A DNA stretch of 6,313 nucleotides from Candidatus Bathyarchaeota archaeon (lineage in GTDB: Archaea > Thermoproteota > Bathyarchaeia > RBG-16-48-13 > GCA-020345945). Positions 1 through 5,522 of the stretch are shown here, one piece after another. Within the stretch, counting starts at the first letter, position 1, and the number at the start of each line of letters is the position of its first letter. The notes beneath the pieces were generated by a model. It was not told the DNA's origin. It saw only the letters and a list, made by a program, of their open reading frames with translations, and made no database searches. Made by a program: the position numbers and the translations under genes. The stretch is from contig CP070773.1 of assembly GCA_020345945.1 (NCBI GenBank), forward strand, positions 827,829-834,141, written 5' to 3'.

Positions 1-304
1 TGCCAAGCCCATCTATGACAGGCCCTCTCTTCACTACTACATCCAGTTTAGGAACCTTTGCGAAGGTTCTAGTGTTGTTTGGGTCTGCCGATATTGCCTC
101 TCCTAGATCGTGACCCACTTTTGTCTCGTTCACATCGAAAGCAGCTACGAACTTTATGTCCCGAGGAAAGTAGCCTCCGAAATCAGTATGGAGAAGACCA
201 GGGACGGCCTCCTCAGACTTGACATTTTTATAGAAATGTATACCTTGGACAAGAGCGGAGGCGGAATTACCTACGCCTACCAAGGCGACTCTAATCTCAC
301 CCAT
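1..304 (-). CDS. ino1: myo-inositol-1-phosphate synthase, N-terminal part (runs off left edge)
   Basis: Found by reading the minus strand from ATG at 302-304; the frame is open for 101 codons to the window edge. The family converts glucose 6-phosphate to 1L-myo-inositol 1-phosphate using NAD+ in the cytosol; in archaea the product feeds archaetidylinositol lipids and, in some thermophiles, compatible solutes. The start [16 protein letters not shown] is the family's Rossmann opening, with GxGNxxS at residues 10-16 and a following LVQG. D58 in AAFDVN ends the second beta strand of the dinucleotide fold, and [11 protein letters not shown] at 91-101 matches the conserved region after the NAD site. 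Only about a quarter to a third of the usual length is present, so the catalytic C-terminal part is not visible. pyrF lies upstream on the same strand but 273 bp away, so a separate promoter is likely. Confidence 0.9.
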   Translation of the reverse strand, partial: MGEIRVALVGVGNSASALVQGIHFYKNVKSEEAVPGLLHTDFGGYFPRDIKFVAAFDVNETKVGHDLGEAISADPNNTRTFAKVPKLDVVVKRGPVIDGLG

Positions 305-323
305 CTGAAAACACCAGACCATA

Positions 324-333
324 TTTCATAAAT
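324..333 (-). promoter_or_regulatory. TATA-like box for inositol phosphate synthase
   Basis: On the minus strand the sequence ATTTATGAAA is centred about 25 nt before the ATG. With the usual archaeal TATA-to-start distance of 25-27 nt, transcription would begin at or very near the start codon, giving a leaderless mRNA. A weak GGTG (312-315) before the start is an alternative ribosome binding signal. A second AT-rich stretch (346-366, TTTTTATG and TTATTTAGG on the minus strand) could instead be the TATA box, or a T-rich terminator for pyrF. Confidence 0.4.
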
Positions 334-477
334 GCGAAATATTACTGACCTAAATAACATAAAAATCTAACTAAGCATGTAGGCCAAGTCCCAACAGAAA
401 CAAACAAGCATAGAATAGCAGTCACGAAGCAAAGACTGTGGAACCACCCCTTTTTTCATCCGAGAAGCTTTTCAAGA

Positions 478-500
478 GCAACTATCAAAAGGTTAGTTGC
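478..500. repeat. 7-bp perfect inverted repeat downstream of pyrF
   Basis: GCAACTA (478-484) is followed after a 9-nt loop by TAGTTGC (494-500). It lies about 80 nt beyond the pyrF stop on the minus strand. No long T run follows on that strand, so it is not a bacterial-style terminator. It may be a 3' stabilising hairpin, or may have arisen by chance. Confidence 0.45.
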
Positions 501-577
501 GGTCACCCAATGACGAGACCCATTGCTTTCGACTTTGGAATGAGAGGCAGACGGACTTCCGAGGAGGACCGTAAGAG

Positions 578-1339
578 TTAACCTCTAGCAACAGAGGTCG
601 CCCTCAGCTGCTCAGCCACTTTTCCAGGATTATCAGAGTTATAGATAGTTCGACCTACAATGAAGTAGTCTGCTCCTGATCTGACGGCCTCTGCTATCTT
701 TCCTCCTTGAGCTCCTACACCAGGACAATATATAGAAAGCTTGCCTTGGACTGCTCTGTGGATCTCCTCCAGCCGCTCTACGAAAGTCGCTCCCACAACG
801 ATACCGTCTGCATTCCAAGTCATAGCCTTCTTGGCGAACACCAAGTACTGGGGAGAAGTTTCTCCATTGACCGAGTCAATCACCGTCTGACCGTATCCTT
901 CGAAGGAGCCAGGATGACTCATAAGTACAAGGAGGATCACACCAGCCCCATATTCCTCTGCAGATTGAAATACAGCATCCAGCCCACCGACCCAACCGAC
1001 AAATGGATTTGCCGTAACAGCATCAAATCCCAAAGAGAAATAGTGCTCGGCTATAGCACGGTTGGTAAAGCCGATATCGTTTATCTTACAGTCCATTATC
1101 ACAGGCAGATCAAAGTTGTGGGCCAGCTTCACGATCTTCGCTACCCGTCTTGGACCCAACGGTAAGACCAATTGACGATTCAACTTTAACGCACAGATTG
1201 ACTTCTCAGTCTCTTCCAAGATTCTCATGCTACGAGACATCAAAGAGGAGAGCGACGAGGTTTGAACATCCAAAGCCAGGATAATCCGAGATTTCTTCGC
1301 AGAGGATGAATCGTTAATATATCTCTTGAAGTCCCGCAT
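578..1339 (-). CDS. pyrF: orotidine 5'-phosphate decarboxylase
   Basis: This enzyme decarboxylates OMP to UMP, the last step of de novo pyrimidine synthesis, in the cytosol. At 253 residues it has a typical length for the TIM-barrel family. Diagnostic segments are LALD (21-24) on strand 1, the substrate lysine region LKLN (51-54), and the catalytic D83-x-K85-x-x-D88 signature in MDCKINDIG. MSHPGS (140-145), CPGVGAQGG (205-213) and VGRTIY (228-233, phosphate-gripping arginine 230) follow. All expected catalytic positions are present. The ATG at 1337-1339 puts about 20 residues before strand 1, similar to other archaeal homologues. The next gene on this strand (inositol phosphate synthase) is 273 bp away, and no other pyrimidine gene is in view. 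A 6-bp inverted repeat, ACCTCT-agcaac-AGAGGT (581-598), covers its final codons. Confidence 0.95.
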   Translation of the reverse strand: MRDFKRYINDSSSAKKSRIILALDVQTSSLSSLMSRSMRILEETEKSICALKLNRQLVLPLGPRRVAKIVKLAHNFDLPVIMDCKINDIGFTNRAIAEHYFSLGFDAVTANPFVGWVGGLDAVFQSAEEYGAGVILLVLMSHPGSFEGYGQTVIDSVNGETSPQYLVFAKKAMTWNADGIVVGATFVERLEEIHRAVQGKLSIYCPGVGAQGGKIAEAVRSGADYFIVGRTIYNSDNPGKVAEQLRATSVARG

Positions 1340-1352
1340 AATACAGGCTCAG

Positions 1353-1360
1353 AATATAAA
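1353..1360 (+). promoter_or_regulatory. possible TATA box for the ATP-grasp gene
   Basis: AATATAAA on the plus strand would place a transcript start near 1380-1384, leaving a leader of about 90 nt before the TTG at 1471. It overlaps the pyrF promoter on the other strand, so the two divergent genes could compete. The predicted start falls at the 5' arm of the nested hairpins at 1379-1446. Confidence 0.35.
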
Positions 1361-1370
1361 CCAATAAAAG
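1353..1370 (-). promoter_or_regulatory. TATA-like region for pyrF
   Basis: The minus strand reads CTTTTATTGGTTTATATT here. The outer CTTTTATT is centred about 27 nt before the pyrF ATG, which suits a leaderless start. The inner TTTATATT is nearer, at about 17 nt. No clear Shine-Dalgarno match precedes the ATG, which agrees with leaderless transcription. Confidence 0.45.
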
Positions 1371-1378
1371 CCTTTGTT

Positions 1379-1446
1379 AAGAGGACCACCGTGTTGAACC
1401 TATGATTGTCCAACCACATGGATTCTGATAGGTTCTTGAACCTCTT
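1379..1446 (+). promoter_or_regulatory. nested inverted-repeat leader upstream of the ATP-grasp gene
   Basis: Three pairings are nested in order. AAGAGG (1379-1384) pairs with CCTCTT (1441-1446), GAACCTAT (1396-1403) pairs with ATAGGTTC (1428-1435), and an inner TCCA pairs with TGGA across a 6-nt loop. All are perfect complements. The same stretch holds a near-palindrome AGGTTC-TT-GAACCT (1430-1443) and a direct repeat TTGAACCT (1394-1401, 1436-1443). It could be a structured 5' untranslated RNA or a multi-site DNA operator. No known riboswitch motif is recognised. Confidence 0.4.
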
Positions 1447-1470
1447 CCAATACAAACAGAGAGAGCAATA

Positions 1471-2694
1471 TTGTCTAGTGAAGACATCCAGATAGAGAGA
1501 TTACTTGTGGTAGGCATTGATGCCACATCGGTTTCACTATCTGCCTCTAAAGCAGGATTTGAGGTCTTTGGAGTAGATTATTTTGGAGACATAGATTTGA
1601 AGAGAAACTGCAAGGTTTCTTCATCTCTAAGAGAGCAAGGAATACTCTTTGATTCAAGAGATTTCTCTTCTAAGGATAATATGCAAGGTTTGGCCAGGAT
1701 TGCAGGAAAAATCGTGTCGGAACACGAGGTGGACGGTATTCTACTGGCATCCGGCCTAGAGGATTATCCAGGCATAGTCGGTGAGTTACAGGATTTTTCC
1801 GATATCATCGGTAATCCTCCAGAAGCGATGAGGAGAGCAAGAGATTGGGAATCCCTATTCAGACAAATGCGAAGAAGAGGGGTTTCTTGTCCCGAGACAG
1901 AGATTACGAAGACTCTAGATGAAGCGAAGAGGGCAGCAAGAGATATCGGCTATCCTATTGTCCTGAAACCAAGCAAAGGGTCAGGAGGTATAGGCATCTC
2001 TTTGGTAAGAACAGTTGAAGAGCTTGAGAAGAAATATCCATCAAATATTCTGGGAGATAAAGAGATGCTTATCCAAGAATACATCCACGGTATTCACGCC
2101 AGTGCTTCGATCATTTCTACAGACGCCGAAGCCCGCGTATCATGTCTGACAGAACAGTTGATAGGCGATCAGAAACTCGGACAGAGAGAGCCTTTCGGTT
2201 GGTGTGGAAACATTGTACCTCTAGATGCCCCGGTAGAAATTGTCAAAGAATCTATTGAGTCAGTAAAAAGGATCATAGAAGGACTAGGAGTTGTCGGGTC
2301 TAACGGTGTAGATTTTGTAATTTCTAACTCAGGAGTACCTTATCTTATTGAGGTCAATCCCAGATTTCAGGAGACCATAGAATGTGTCGAGAACTATCTT
2401 GACACAAATATTGTTCTGGACCACATCAATGCCTGCTTGAGAAACAGGTTACCTCAGGAACTTTCAGGACGGAAAGAGTCCTGGGCAAGGTTTGTCCTCT
2501 TTGCCATAAGGAGATCATATGTCGAGAGGACGTTTGCAGATGAGACGATCCGAAATATTCCTCCACCAGCCTCGATTATTGATATGGGTAACCCAGTTTG
2601 TTCTATTATTTTAAGCGGAAAAGATCGGAGTTCAATCCTCAGAGAAGGGTATACAAAGATTGAGGACCTGAGAAAACTTCTATCGACTCCCTAA
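1471..2694 (+). CDS. ATP-grasp superfamily ligase, predicted carboligase, substrate unknown
   Basis: ATP-grasp enzymes activate a carboxylate as acyl phosphate and join it to an amine or other nucleophile. The 407 residues show a pre-ATP-grasp Rossmann-like start (LLVVGIDAT, 11-19; VDYFGDIDLKR, 35-45), then the ATP-binding lysine K166 and glycine-rich loop KGSGGIG (169-175). The nucleotide-binding QEY (202-204), D281 in NGVDF, and the metal/ATP motif EVNPR (294-298) complete a core that looks intact. The region after residue 335 resembles a small C-terminal domain. The N-terminal pattern recalls COG2232-type archaeal predicted carboligases, not PurK, carbamoyl-phosphate synthase or biotin carboxylase; that assignment is from memory. 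The start is TTG at 1471: an in-frame TAG at 1429-1431 bounds it and no ATG or GTG lies between. The gene stands alone between divergent pyrF and convergent trm5, so context does not reveal the substrate. Confidence 0.85.
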   Translation: MSSEDIQIERLLVVGIDATSVSLSASKAGFEVFGVDYFGDIDLKRNCKVSSSLREQGILFDSRDFSSKDNMQGLARIAGKIVSEHEVDGILLASGLEDYPGIVGELQDFSDIIGNPPEAMRRARDWESLFRQMRRRGVSCPETEITKTLDEAKRAARDIGYPIVLKPSKGSGGIGISLVRTVEELEKKYPSNILGDKEMLIQEYIHGIHASASIISTDAEARVSCLTEQLIGDQKLGQREPFGWCGNIVPLDAPVEIVKESIESVKRIIEGLGVVGSNGVDFVISNSGVPYLIEVNPRFQETIECVENYLDTNIVLDHINACLRNRLPQELSGRKESWARFVLFAIRRSYVERTFADETIRNIPPPASIIDMGNPVCSIILSGKDRSSILREGYTKIEDLRKLLSTP

Positions 2695-2714
2695 TGTCGA
2701 CCATCACCTCTCTT
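2695..2714. terminator. convergent junction between the ATP-grasp gene and trm5
   Basis: Only 20 bp separate the two stop codons. The plus strand becomes pyrimidine-rich just past the ATP-grasp stop (CCTCTCTTTTA), which could serve as a weak T-rich archaeal terminator. With this spacing, each transcript probably ends inside the other gene's 3' end. Confidence 0.25.
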
Positions 2715-3581
2715 TTATCTCCGCACTTGAATATCCAATACAACCTGGTATTGACGTGGTCCGATAGATCGAACCCTTCGACCCTCTTTCAAATCAATCA
2801 AGGATACGCTATCTCCAATCAGAGATCGGACTTTTATCCAAGCCGAATGTACCAGAACTTCAGATCTGTCGGCAGAAAGGTGTGTATAATAGTGAATGAT
2901 TCCCCCTTCAGGTCTAAGGGCTTCAACCGCAGCCGGTATGCTCTTGTCAGACAGCATCGGGAGAGGCATAACGACTCTATGAGCTATTCCTTTCAAAACA
3001 GAAGGAACTATCCTATCCGCATCTCCTAATAGAACTTTGATTTTATCTTTAACTCTGTTTAGTAGTACGTTGCTCTTGGCATACCTCCACGCTTCTGGAT
3101 TGATGTCTATCGAGTAGACCTTCTCCGCTCGACTGTTCTTAGATATGACTATCGAGAAGCAGCCAACTCCTGCAAACATGTTTACTATGACTTCTCCAGG
3201 CCTGACTTGTCTAGCTACTCTCATACGTTCGTATGAGAGTCGGGGAGAGAAGTATACTCTGCGAAGATCCAACTTGAAGACGCAACCATTCTCTTTGTGC
3301 ACCGTCTCCCAAGTTCTAATGCCACCAATCCAACCCAGTTTTCGTAGTCGAAAAGGACCGTTTACATTACTTGTCTGGAGTAGAACTGTTCTAATCTGTC
3401 TATTAATCGACATCAAAGCCTTAGCTACAGCCTGTTTATGGGGAAGCAGAGACTCGGGAAGCTTGATAATTGCGATATTCCCTACAACATCAAATGATCT
3501 CGGAGTCAAAGATGCCAATTCTTCACCAATGAGTTCAGAGAGGGACTTTCTGAATCCGCCGCGGATCAAGACTTGGTGCAC
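2715..3581 (-). CDS. trm5: Trm5-like tRNA (guanine-N1)-methyltransferase
   Basis: The family uses S-adenosylmethionine to methylate N1 of G37 next to the anticodon, preventing frameshifting; archaeal paralogues act in wyosine synthesis. The opening LSELIGEELASLTPRSFDVVGNIAIIKLPESL (14-45) is the standard Trm5 domain 2 start, and the extra N-terminal D1 domain is absent. VYFSPRLSYERMR (109-121) carries the conserved arginines before the SAM fold. SAM motif I is NMFAGVGCFSI (134-144), and the acidic ribose-binding residue is D159 in SIDINPEAW. The usual NLP/NPP-type catalytic loop is MPLP (205-208). GPRQYQVVLDI (274-284) matches the Trm5 C-terminus. Length 288 fits a D1-less form. The start is GTG at 3579-3581, immediately after an in-frame TAG, so it cannot be further upstream. 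It lies 23 bp after the glycosyltransferase and is probably co-transcribed with it. Confidence 0.88.
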   Translation of the reverse strand: MHQVLIRGGFRKSLSELIGEELASLTPRSFDVVGNIAIIKLPESLLPHKQAVAKALMSINRQIRTVLLQTSNVNGPFRLRKLGWIGGIRTWETVHKENGCVFKLDLRRVYFSPRLSYERMRVARQVRPGEVIVNMFAGVGCFSIVISKNSRAEKVYSIDINPEAWRYAKSNVLLNRVKDKIKVLLGDADRIVPSVLKGIAHRVVMPLPMLSDKSIPAAVEALRPEGGIIHYYTHLSADRSEVLVHSAWIKVRSLIGDSVSLIDLKEGRRVRSIGPRQYQVVLDIQVRR

Positions 3582-3605
3582 CTAGATTATGATTGTGATG
3601 AACAT
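3582..3605 (-). other. possible 7-codon coupled mini-ORF before trm5
   Basis: The glycosyltransferase TGA overlaps an ATG (TGATG, 3603-3607) that opens MFITIII and ends at a TAG directly abutting the trm5 GTG, in the same frame. A GGTGAT anti-Shine-Dalgarno match overlaps the junction. It could feed ribosomes into trm5 by termination and reinitiation, or be an accidental or decayed former start. No protein function is suggested. Confidence 0.25.
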
Positions 3606-4825
3606 CACCGATCCAGTAAGAGATGGCGCATCTTCTCTCGAAAGTTACTCTCATCGAAGATCCTTGATCTCTCGACAGCCATTCTCTTCCAGTATCTGCT
3701 TTTCCGATCGTTTGTCAGCAGATCATCGAGTCGATCCGCAAGTTCGCTGATCGTCTCCCATCCGAAGCCATACCTTCCTTTCAAGACGATATCTTCCCAA
3801 CATCCTCCACTTTTTGGAACTATAGGAACACAACCCGAGGCTGCTGCTTCCGCAACTGAGATACCGAAATGCTCGTGTTTCATGCAGTGGACATAGATCT
3901 TGGCTTCCGCAAGGATTGTCATAAGCTGATTGAAACTGGCATTGACGACAAAATATACTCTATCGGATACTCCTAGCTTTCTTGCCAGCCTCCTCAGGCT
4001 TTGAAGATAGGGTCTCCCAGAAGCGCTCAATGTTCCGACGAAGACCAAAGGTACGAAAGACTCGCATAGAGCCAATGCTCTTAGAGCATCCTCGAACCTT
4101 TTTTCTGTACTAAACCTTCCAACTGAAACGATAAAGTCCTTCTTTTCTCTCGTTGGATCAAAACTCTCCAAGTCGACTGGAGGATAAACAACGATAGGGT
4201 CCGTATCCCAGATCCTCTTCACATAACGTCCAGTATAAGAAGAATTGACAATTGTGAGATCTGCAAAGTTCTCTTCAATAACATCGAGTCTCTGGAGGGC
4301 AAGAAAGCCTCTCCAATACAGTGACCAAGGAAACTCCCGATATTTTTCTGGAACGCCTTCTTCACCTAGCCTTTTCATGGCCCACATTACATAGGGGAAA
4401 TGACAGTACCAGACAATCCTACAATCTTTAGAGAAATTTCTCAGAGACTTGAACATCTCATGATCAAGAAAAACCACATCTGGTTTAGAGGACTTCACAG
4501 CAAACCAAGTAGGGATCGGAGTTAGAAGTCTCTGATAGACTCCAAGAGCAGGAAGATGGAAGGGAAGCAGCCAATAATCACGTATGTTTCTTGGGTCTAT
4601 TCCTCTGAAGTAGCTGGCAAAAAGCCGTTGGTAATCACTTCTGCAAAAGGTCGCCATAGAGACCTTCGCACTGTTCTTCAGCAACTCGTCTAGAATGGTA
4701 GCCATAAGTCGCTCCCCACCACCAGCTCTAGTGAATAGGTAGTGGCTGAGGAGCACCTTAATCCTAGATCCCTCCCACTGTGGTCTATGAGAGATTCGGT
4801 TCCGTAGAATAAAAGCTACTTGCAT
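3605..4825 (-). CDS. glycosyltransferase family 4 protein, ALG11-like
   Basis: A GT-B fold, retaining glycosyltransferase that would use a nucleotide-sugar donor on the cytoplasmic face of the membrane. The N-terminal loop is FTRAGGGERL (31-40), followed by WYCHFPY (139-145), NSSYTGRYVKRIW (194-206) and VYPPVD (213-218). VSVGRFSTEKRF (233-244) opens the C-terminal donor domain. The donor-binding EX7E motif is E318...E326 in EHFGISVAE, followed by ASGCVPIVPKSGG (329-341). The GGGER, YCHFPY and VYPP motifs resemble eukaryotic ALG11 alpha-1,2-mannosyltransferase, so a lipid-linked oligosaccharide or glycolipid acceptor is plausible; the sugar is unknown. No transmembrane segment is evident. The start is uncertain: ATG at 4825 adds about 22 atypical residues, whereas a TATA-like box (4808-4815), GGAGG (4771-4775) and family alignment favour initiation at ATT 4762 or GTG 4756. 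Stop overlaps an ATG ahead of trm5. Confidence 0.88.
   Translation of the reverse strand: MQVAFILRNRISHRPQWEGSRIKVLLSHYLFTRAGGGERLMATILDELLKNSAKVSMATFCRSDYQRLFASYFRGIDPRNIRDYWLLPFHLPALGVYQRLLTPIPTWFAVKSSKPDVVFLDHEMFKSLRNFSKDCRIVWYCHFPYVMWAMKRLGEEGVPEKYREFPWSLYWRGFLALQRLDVIEENFADLTIVNSSYTGRYVKRIWDTDPIVVYPPVDLESFDPTREKKDFIVSVGRFSTEKRFEDALRALALCESFVPLVFVGTLSASGRPYLQSLRRLARKLGVSDRVYFVVNASFNQLMTILAEAKIYVHCMKHEHFGISVAEAAASGCVPIVPKSGGCWEDIVLKGRYGFGWETISELADRLDDLLTNDRKSRYWKRMAVERSRIFDESNFREKMRHLLLDR
4771..4775 (-). promoter_or_regulatory. Shine-Dalgarno match that bears on the glycosyltransferase start
   Basis: The minus strand reads GGGAGGGATC, close to the archaeal anti-Shine-Dalgarno complement GGAGGTGATC. 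It lies 8 nt before ATT (4760-4762) and 14 nt before GTG (4754-4756), well inside the longest reading frame. It suggests the real N-terminus is IKVLLSHY or VLLSHY rather than the ATG at 4825. Confidence 0.45.
4808..4815 (-). promoter_or_regulatory. TATA-like box inside the annotated 5' end of the glycosyltransferase
   Basis: CTTTTATT on the minus strand would direct a transcript start near 4785, downstream of the ATG at 4825 but upstream of the Shine-Dalgarno match at 4771-4775. Combined with that site it gives a consistent promoter, leader and start for a shorter protein. CTTAAG near 4859-4864 is a weaker alternative serving the longer frame. Confidence 0.35.
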
Positions 4826-4903
4826 TCCTTCGTCAGGCTACATCCCAAGCGAGAAAAGCCTTAAGCTACGAACCGCCAATAATCTAGATGGTAGGGATAG
4901 AAT

Positions 4904-5236
4904 TTGTCAATAATCAATGTTGATGGGATAGAGGCGAAAAGTGTGGAAGGAGGCGGAAAGATAAAGAGACTCTTTGGAAGCGAGTCAGCTAAGAATATGT
5001 CCTTGTGTGTCGGCATATTTCAGCCCGGTGAGGGGCTAGTTCTTCACGATCATCCTAACGAAGAGGAGTTCTATTACATATTGTGTGGAAGGGGAACTGT
5101 TACAGTTGGGAAACAAGAGAAAGACGTTAGACCAGGGGATGTACTCTACGTCCCAGCCGGTATGAATCATAAAATAGTAAACACGGGAGACGAAGAGTTA
5201 CGCTCAGTCTTCATACTATCTCCGCCGACGTGGTAG
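4904..5236 (+). CDS. small single-domain cupin protein
   Basis: A 110-residue conserved beta-barrel (cupin_2 type), probably metal-binding. Cupin motif 1 is GEGLVLHDHPNEEEFYYILCGRG (42-64), with ligands H48, H50 and a glutamate at 54 or 55. Motif 2 is GDVLYVPAGMNHKIVN (78-93), with P84, G86, H89 and N93. Both motifs are complete, so a divalent metal site is expected. Such stand-alone cupins include sugar isomerases, dioxygenases and sensor proteins, and the sequence alone does not choose between them. The start is TTG at 4904; an in-frame TAG two codons upstream excludes anything longer, and the first in-frame ATG (residue 32) would cut into the fold. It is divergent from the glycosyltransferase (78 bp) and 76 bp upstream of rpoP on the same strand. 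A role with either neighbour is possible but unproven. Confidence 0.87.
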   Translation: MSIINVDGIEAKSVEGGGKIKRLFGSESAKNMSLCVGIFQPGEGLVLHDHPNEEEFYYILCGRGTVTVGKQEKDVRPGDVLYVPAGMNHKIVNTGDEELRSVFILSPPTW

Positions 5237-5248
5237 AGTCTCAGAAAC

Positions 5249-5256
5249 GCTTATTA
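5249..5256 (+). promoter_or_regulatory. TATA-like box for rpoP
   Basis: GCTTATTA preceded by a purine-rich AGAAAC predicts a transcript start near 5279, leaving a leader of about 34 nt that contains both ribosome binding matches. This suggests rpoP has its own promoter and does not depend only on read-through from the cupin gene. Confidence 0.4.
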
Positions 5257-5301
5257 CCCTCTCGACCAATTTTCGAAAAGCAACCATCGGAGGAGACTTT
5301 T

Positions 5302-5307
5302 AGGTGA
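5302..5307 (+). promoter_or_regulatory. ribosome binding site deciding the rpoP start
   Basis: AGGTGA is an exact piece of the archaeal anti-Shine-Dalgarno complement and sits 5 nt before ATG 5313. An upstream GGAGGA (5289-5294) would instead serve an in-frame GTG at 5304, adding only three residues (MNG) to the protein. Confidence 0.6.
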
Positions 5308-5312
5308 ATGGG

Positions 5313-5471
5313 ATGGAAGCCACAGGTGTGACATATAGATGCCTTAAGTGCGGTGCAAACGTCTCCGCAGAACAGTTAACGATTACTCCGGAAATCAAGT
5401 GCCCGAGCTGCGGATTTCGGGTATTGAAGAAGAACCGCCCGCCAGTAGTCAAGCGAGTCAAGCCGGACTAA
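5313..5471 (+). CDS. rpoP: DNA-directed RNA polymerase subunit P (zinc ribbon)
   Basis: A 52-residue protein. RpoP is the archaeal homologue of eukaryotic RPABC4/Rpb12, a small zinc-ribbon subunit that bridges the Rpo3-Rpo10 assembly platform of RNA polymerase. The paired zinc knuckles are visible as YRCLKCG (C10, C13) and IKCPSCGFRV (C30, C33), giving a complete four-cysteine site. The tail LKKNRPPVVKRVKPD matches the conserved RPPVVKxV ending of archaeal RpoP, so this is not a ribosomal zinc-ribbon protein. Length equals the family norm. ATG at 5313 is preferred because of the AGGTGA five bases upstream; GTG at 5304 is also possible. The cupin gene lies upstream, and a 452-bp gap with structured sequence separates it from glyS. 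Confidence 0.95.
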   Translation: MEATGVTYRCLKCGANVSAEQLTITPEIKCPSCGFRVLKKNRPPVVKRVKPD

Positions 5472-5500
5472 TCTTTGGATCTTCGGAATATAAACGATGA

Positions 5501-5516
5501 AAGAAAAGCTTAAATA
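5501..5516 (+). promoter_or_regulatory. BRE/TATA-like promoter between rpoP and glyS
   Basis: AAGAAAAG (5501-5508) followed by CTTAAATA (5509-5516) is the best BRE plus TATA match I see in the window. It predicts transcription from about 5538. No convincing protein start follows within normal distance, so it should drive either a non-coding RNA or a leader of nearly 390 nt for glyS. A weaker AATATAAA lies at 5487-5494. Confidence 0.5.
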
Positions 5517-5522
5517 AAAAAT

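Larger units (their letters stand above)
305..577. other. intergenic spacer between pyrF and inositol phosphate synthase
   Basis: These 273 bp hold no convincing gene. They contain a 7-bp perfect inverted repeat (478-484 with 494-500), a 5-bp one (CAATG 508-512 with CATTG 521-525), and a short CGGA-CT-TCCG dyad at 552-561. A T6 run sits at 451-456 on the plus strand. The minus strand is open from about 586 to 456 but lacks an early start codon. The spacer probably contains the pyrF 3' untranslated region and the promoter of the next gene. Confidence 0.5.

Noticed and set aside
110..331. A plus-strand 73-codon frame.
   Set aside because: It is antisense to the clear inositol phosphate synthase frame and shows no family features.
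456..586. An open minus-strand frame of about 43 codons after pyrF (ending ...LLIVALEKLLG).
   Set aside because: No ATG, GTG or TTG near its beginning, CGT arginines unlike the real genes here, and a length expected by chance. I also considered a frameshifted pyrF tail, but pyrF already has its full normal C-terminus.
707..1165. A 152-codon plus-strand frame inside pyrF, and similar plus-strand frames inside trm5 and the glycosyltransferase.
   Set aside because: Each is the mirror of a well-supported gene on the other strand and has no recognisable motif.
1379..1449. A tRNA-like arrangement: AAGAGG pairs with CCTCTT followed by CCA, with a GGTTC near the 3' side.
   Set aside because: The GGTTCTTGAACC segment cannot give a 7-nt T loop with a purine at 57, no D arm or anticodon arm fits, and the acceptor stem is only 6 bp. 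Treated as a leader structure instead.
4913..4924. ATCAA-TG-TTGAT dyad in the first codons of the cupin gene.
   Set aside because: Five-base arms inside coding sequence with no link to a promoter position; probably chance.
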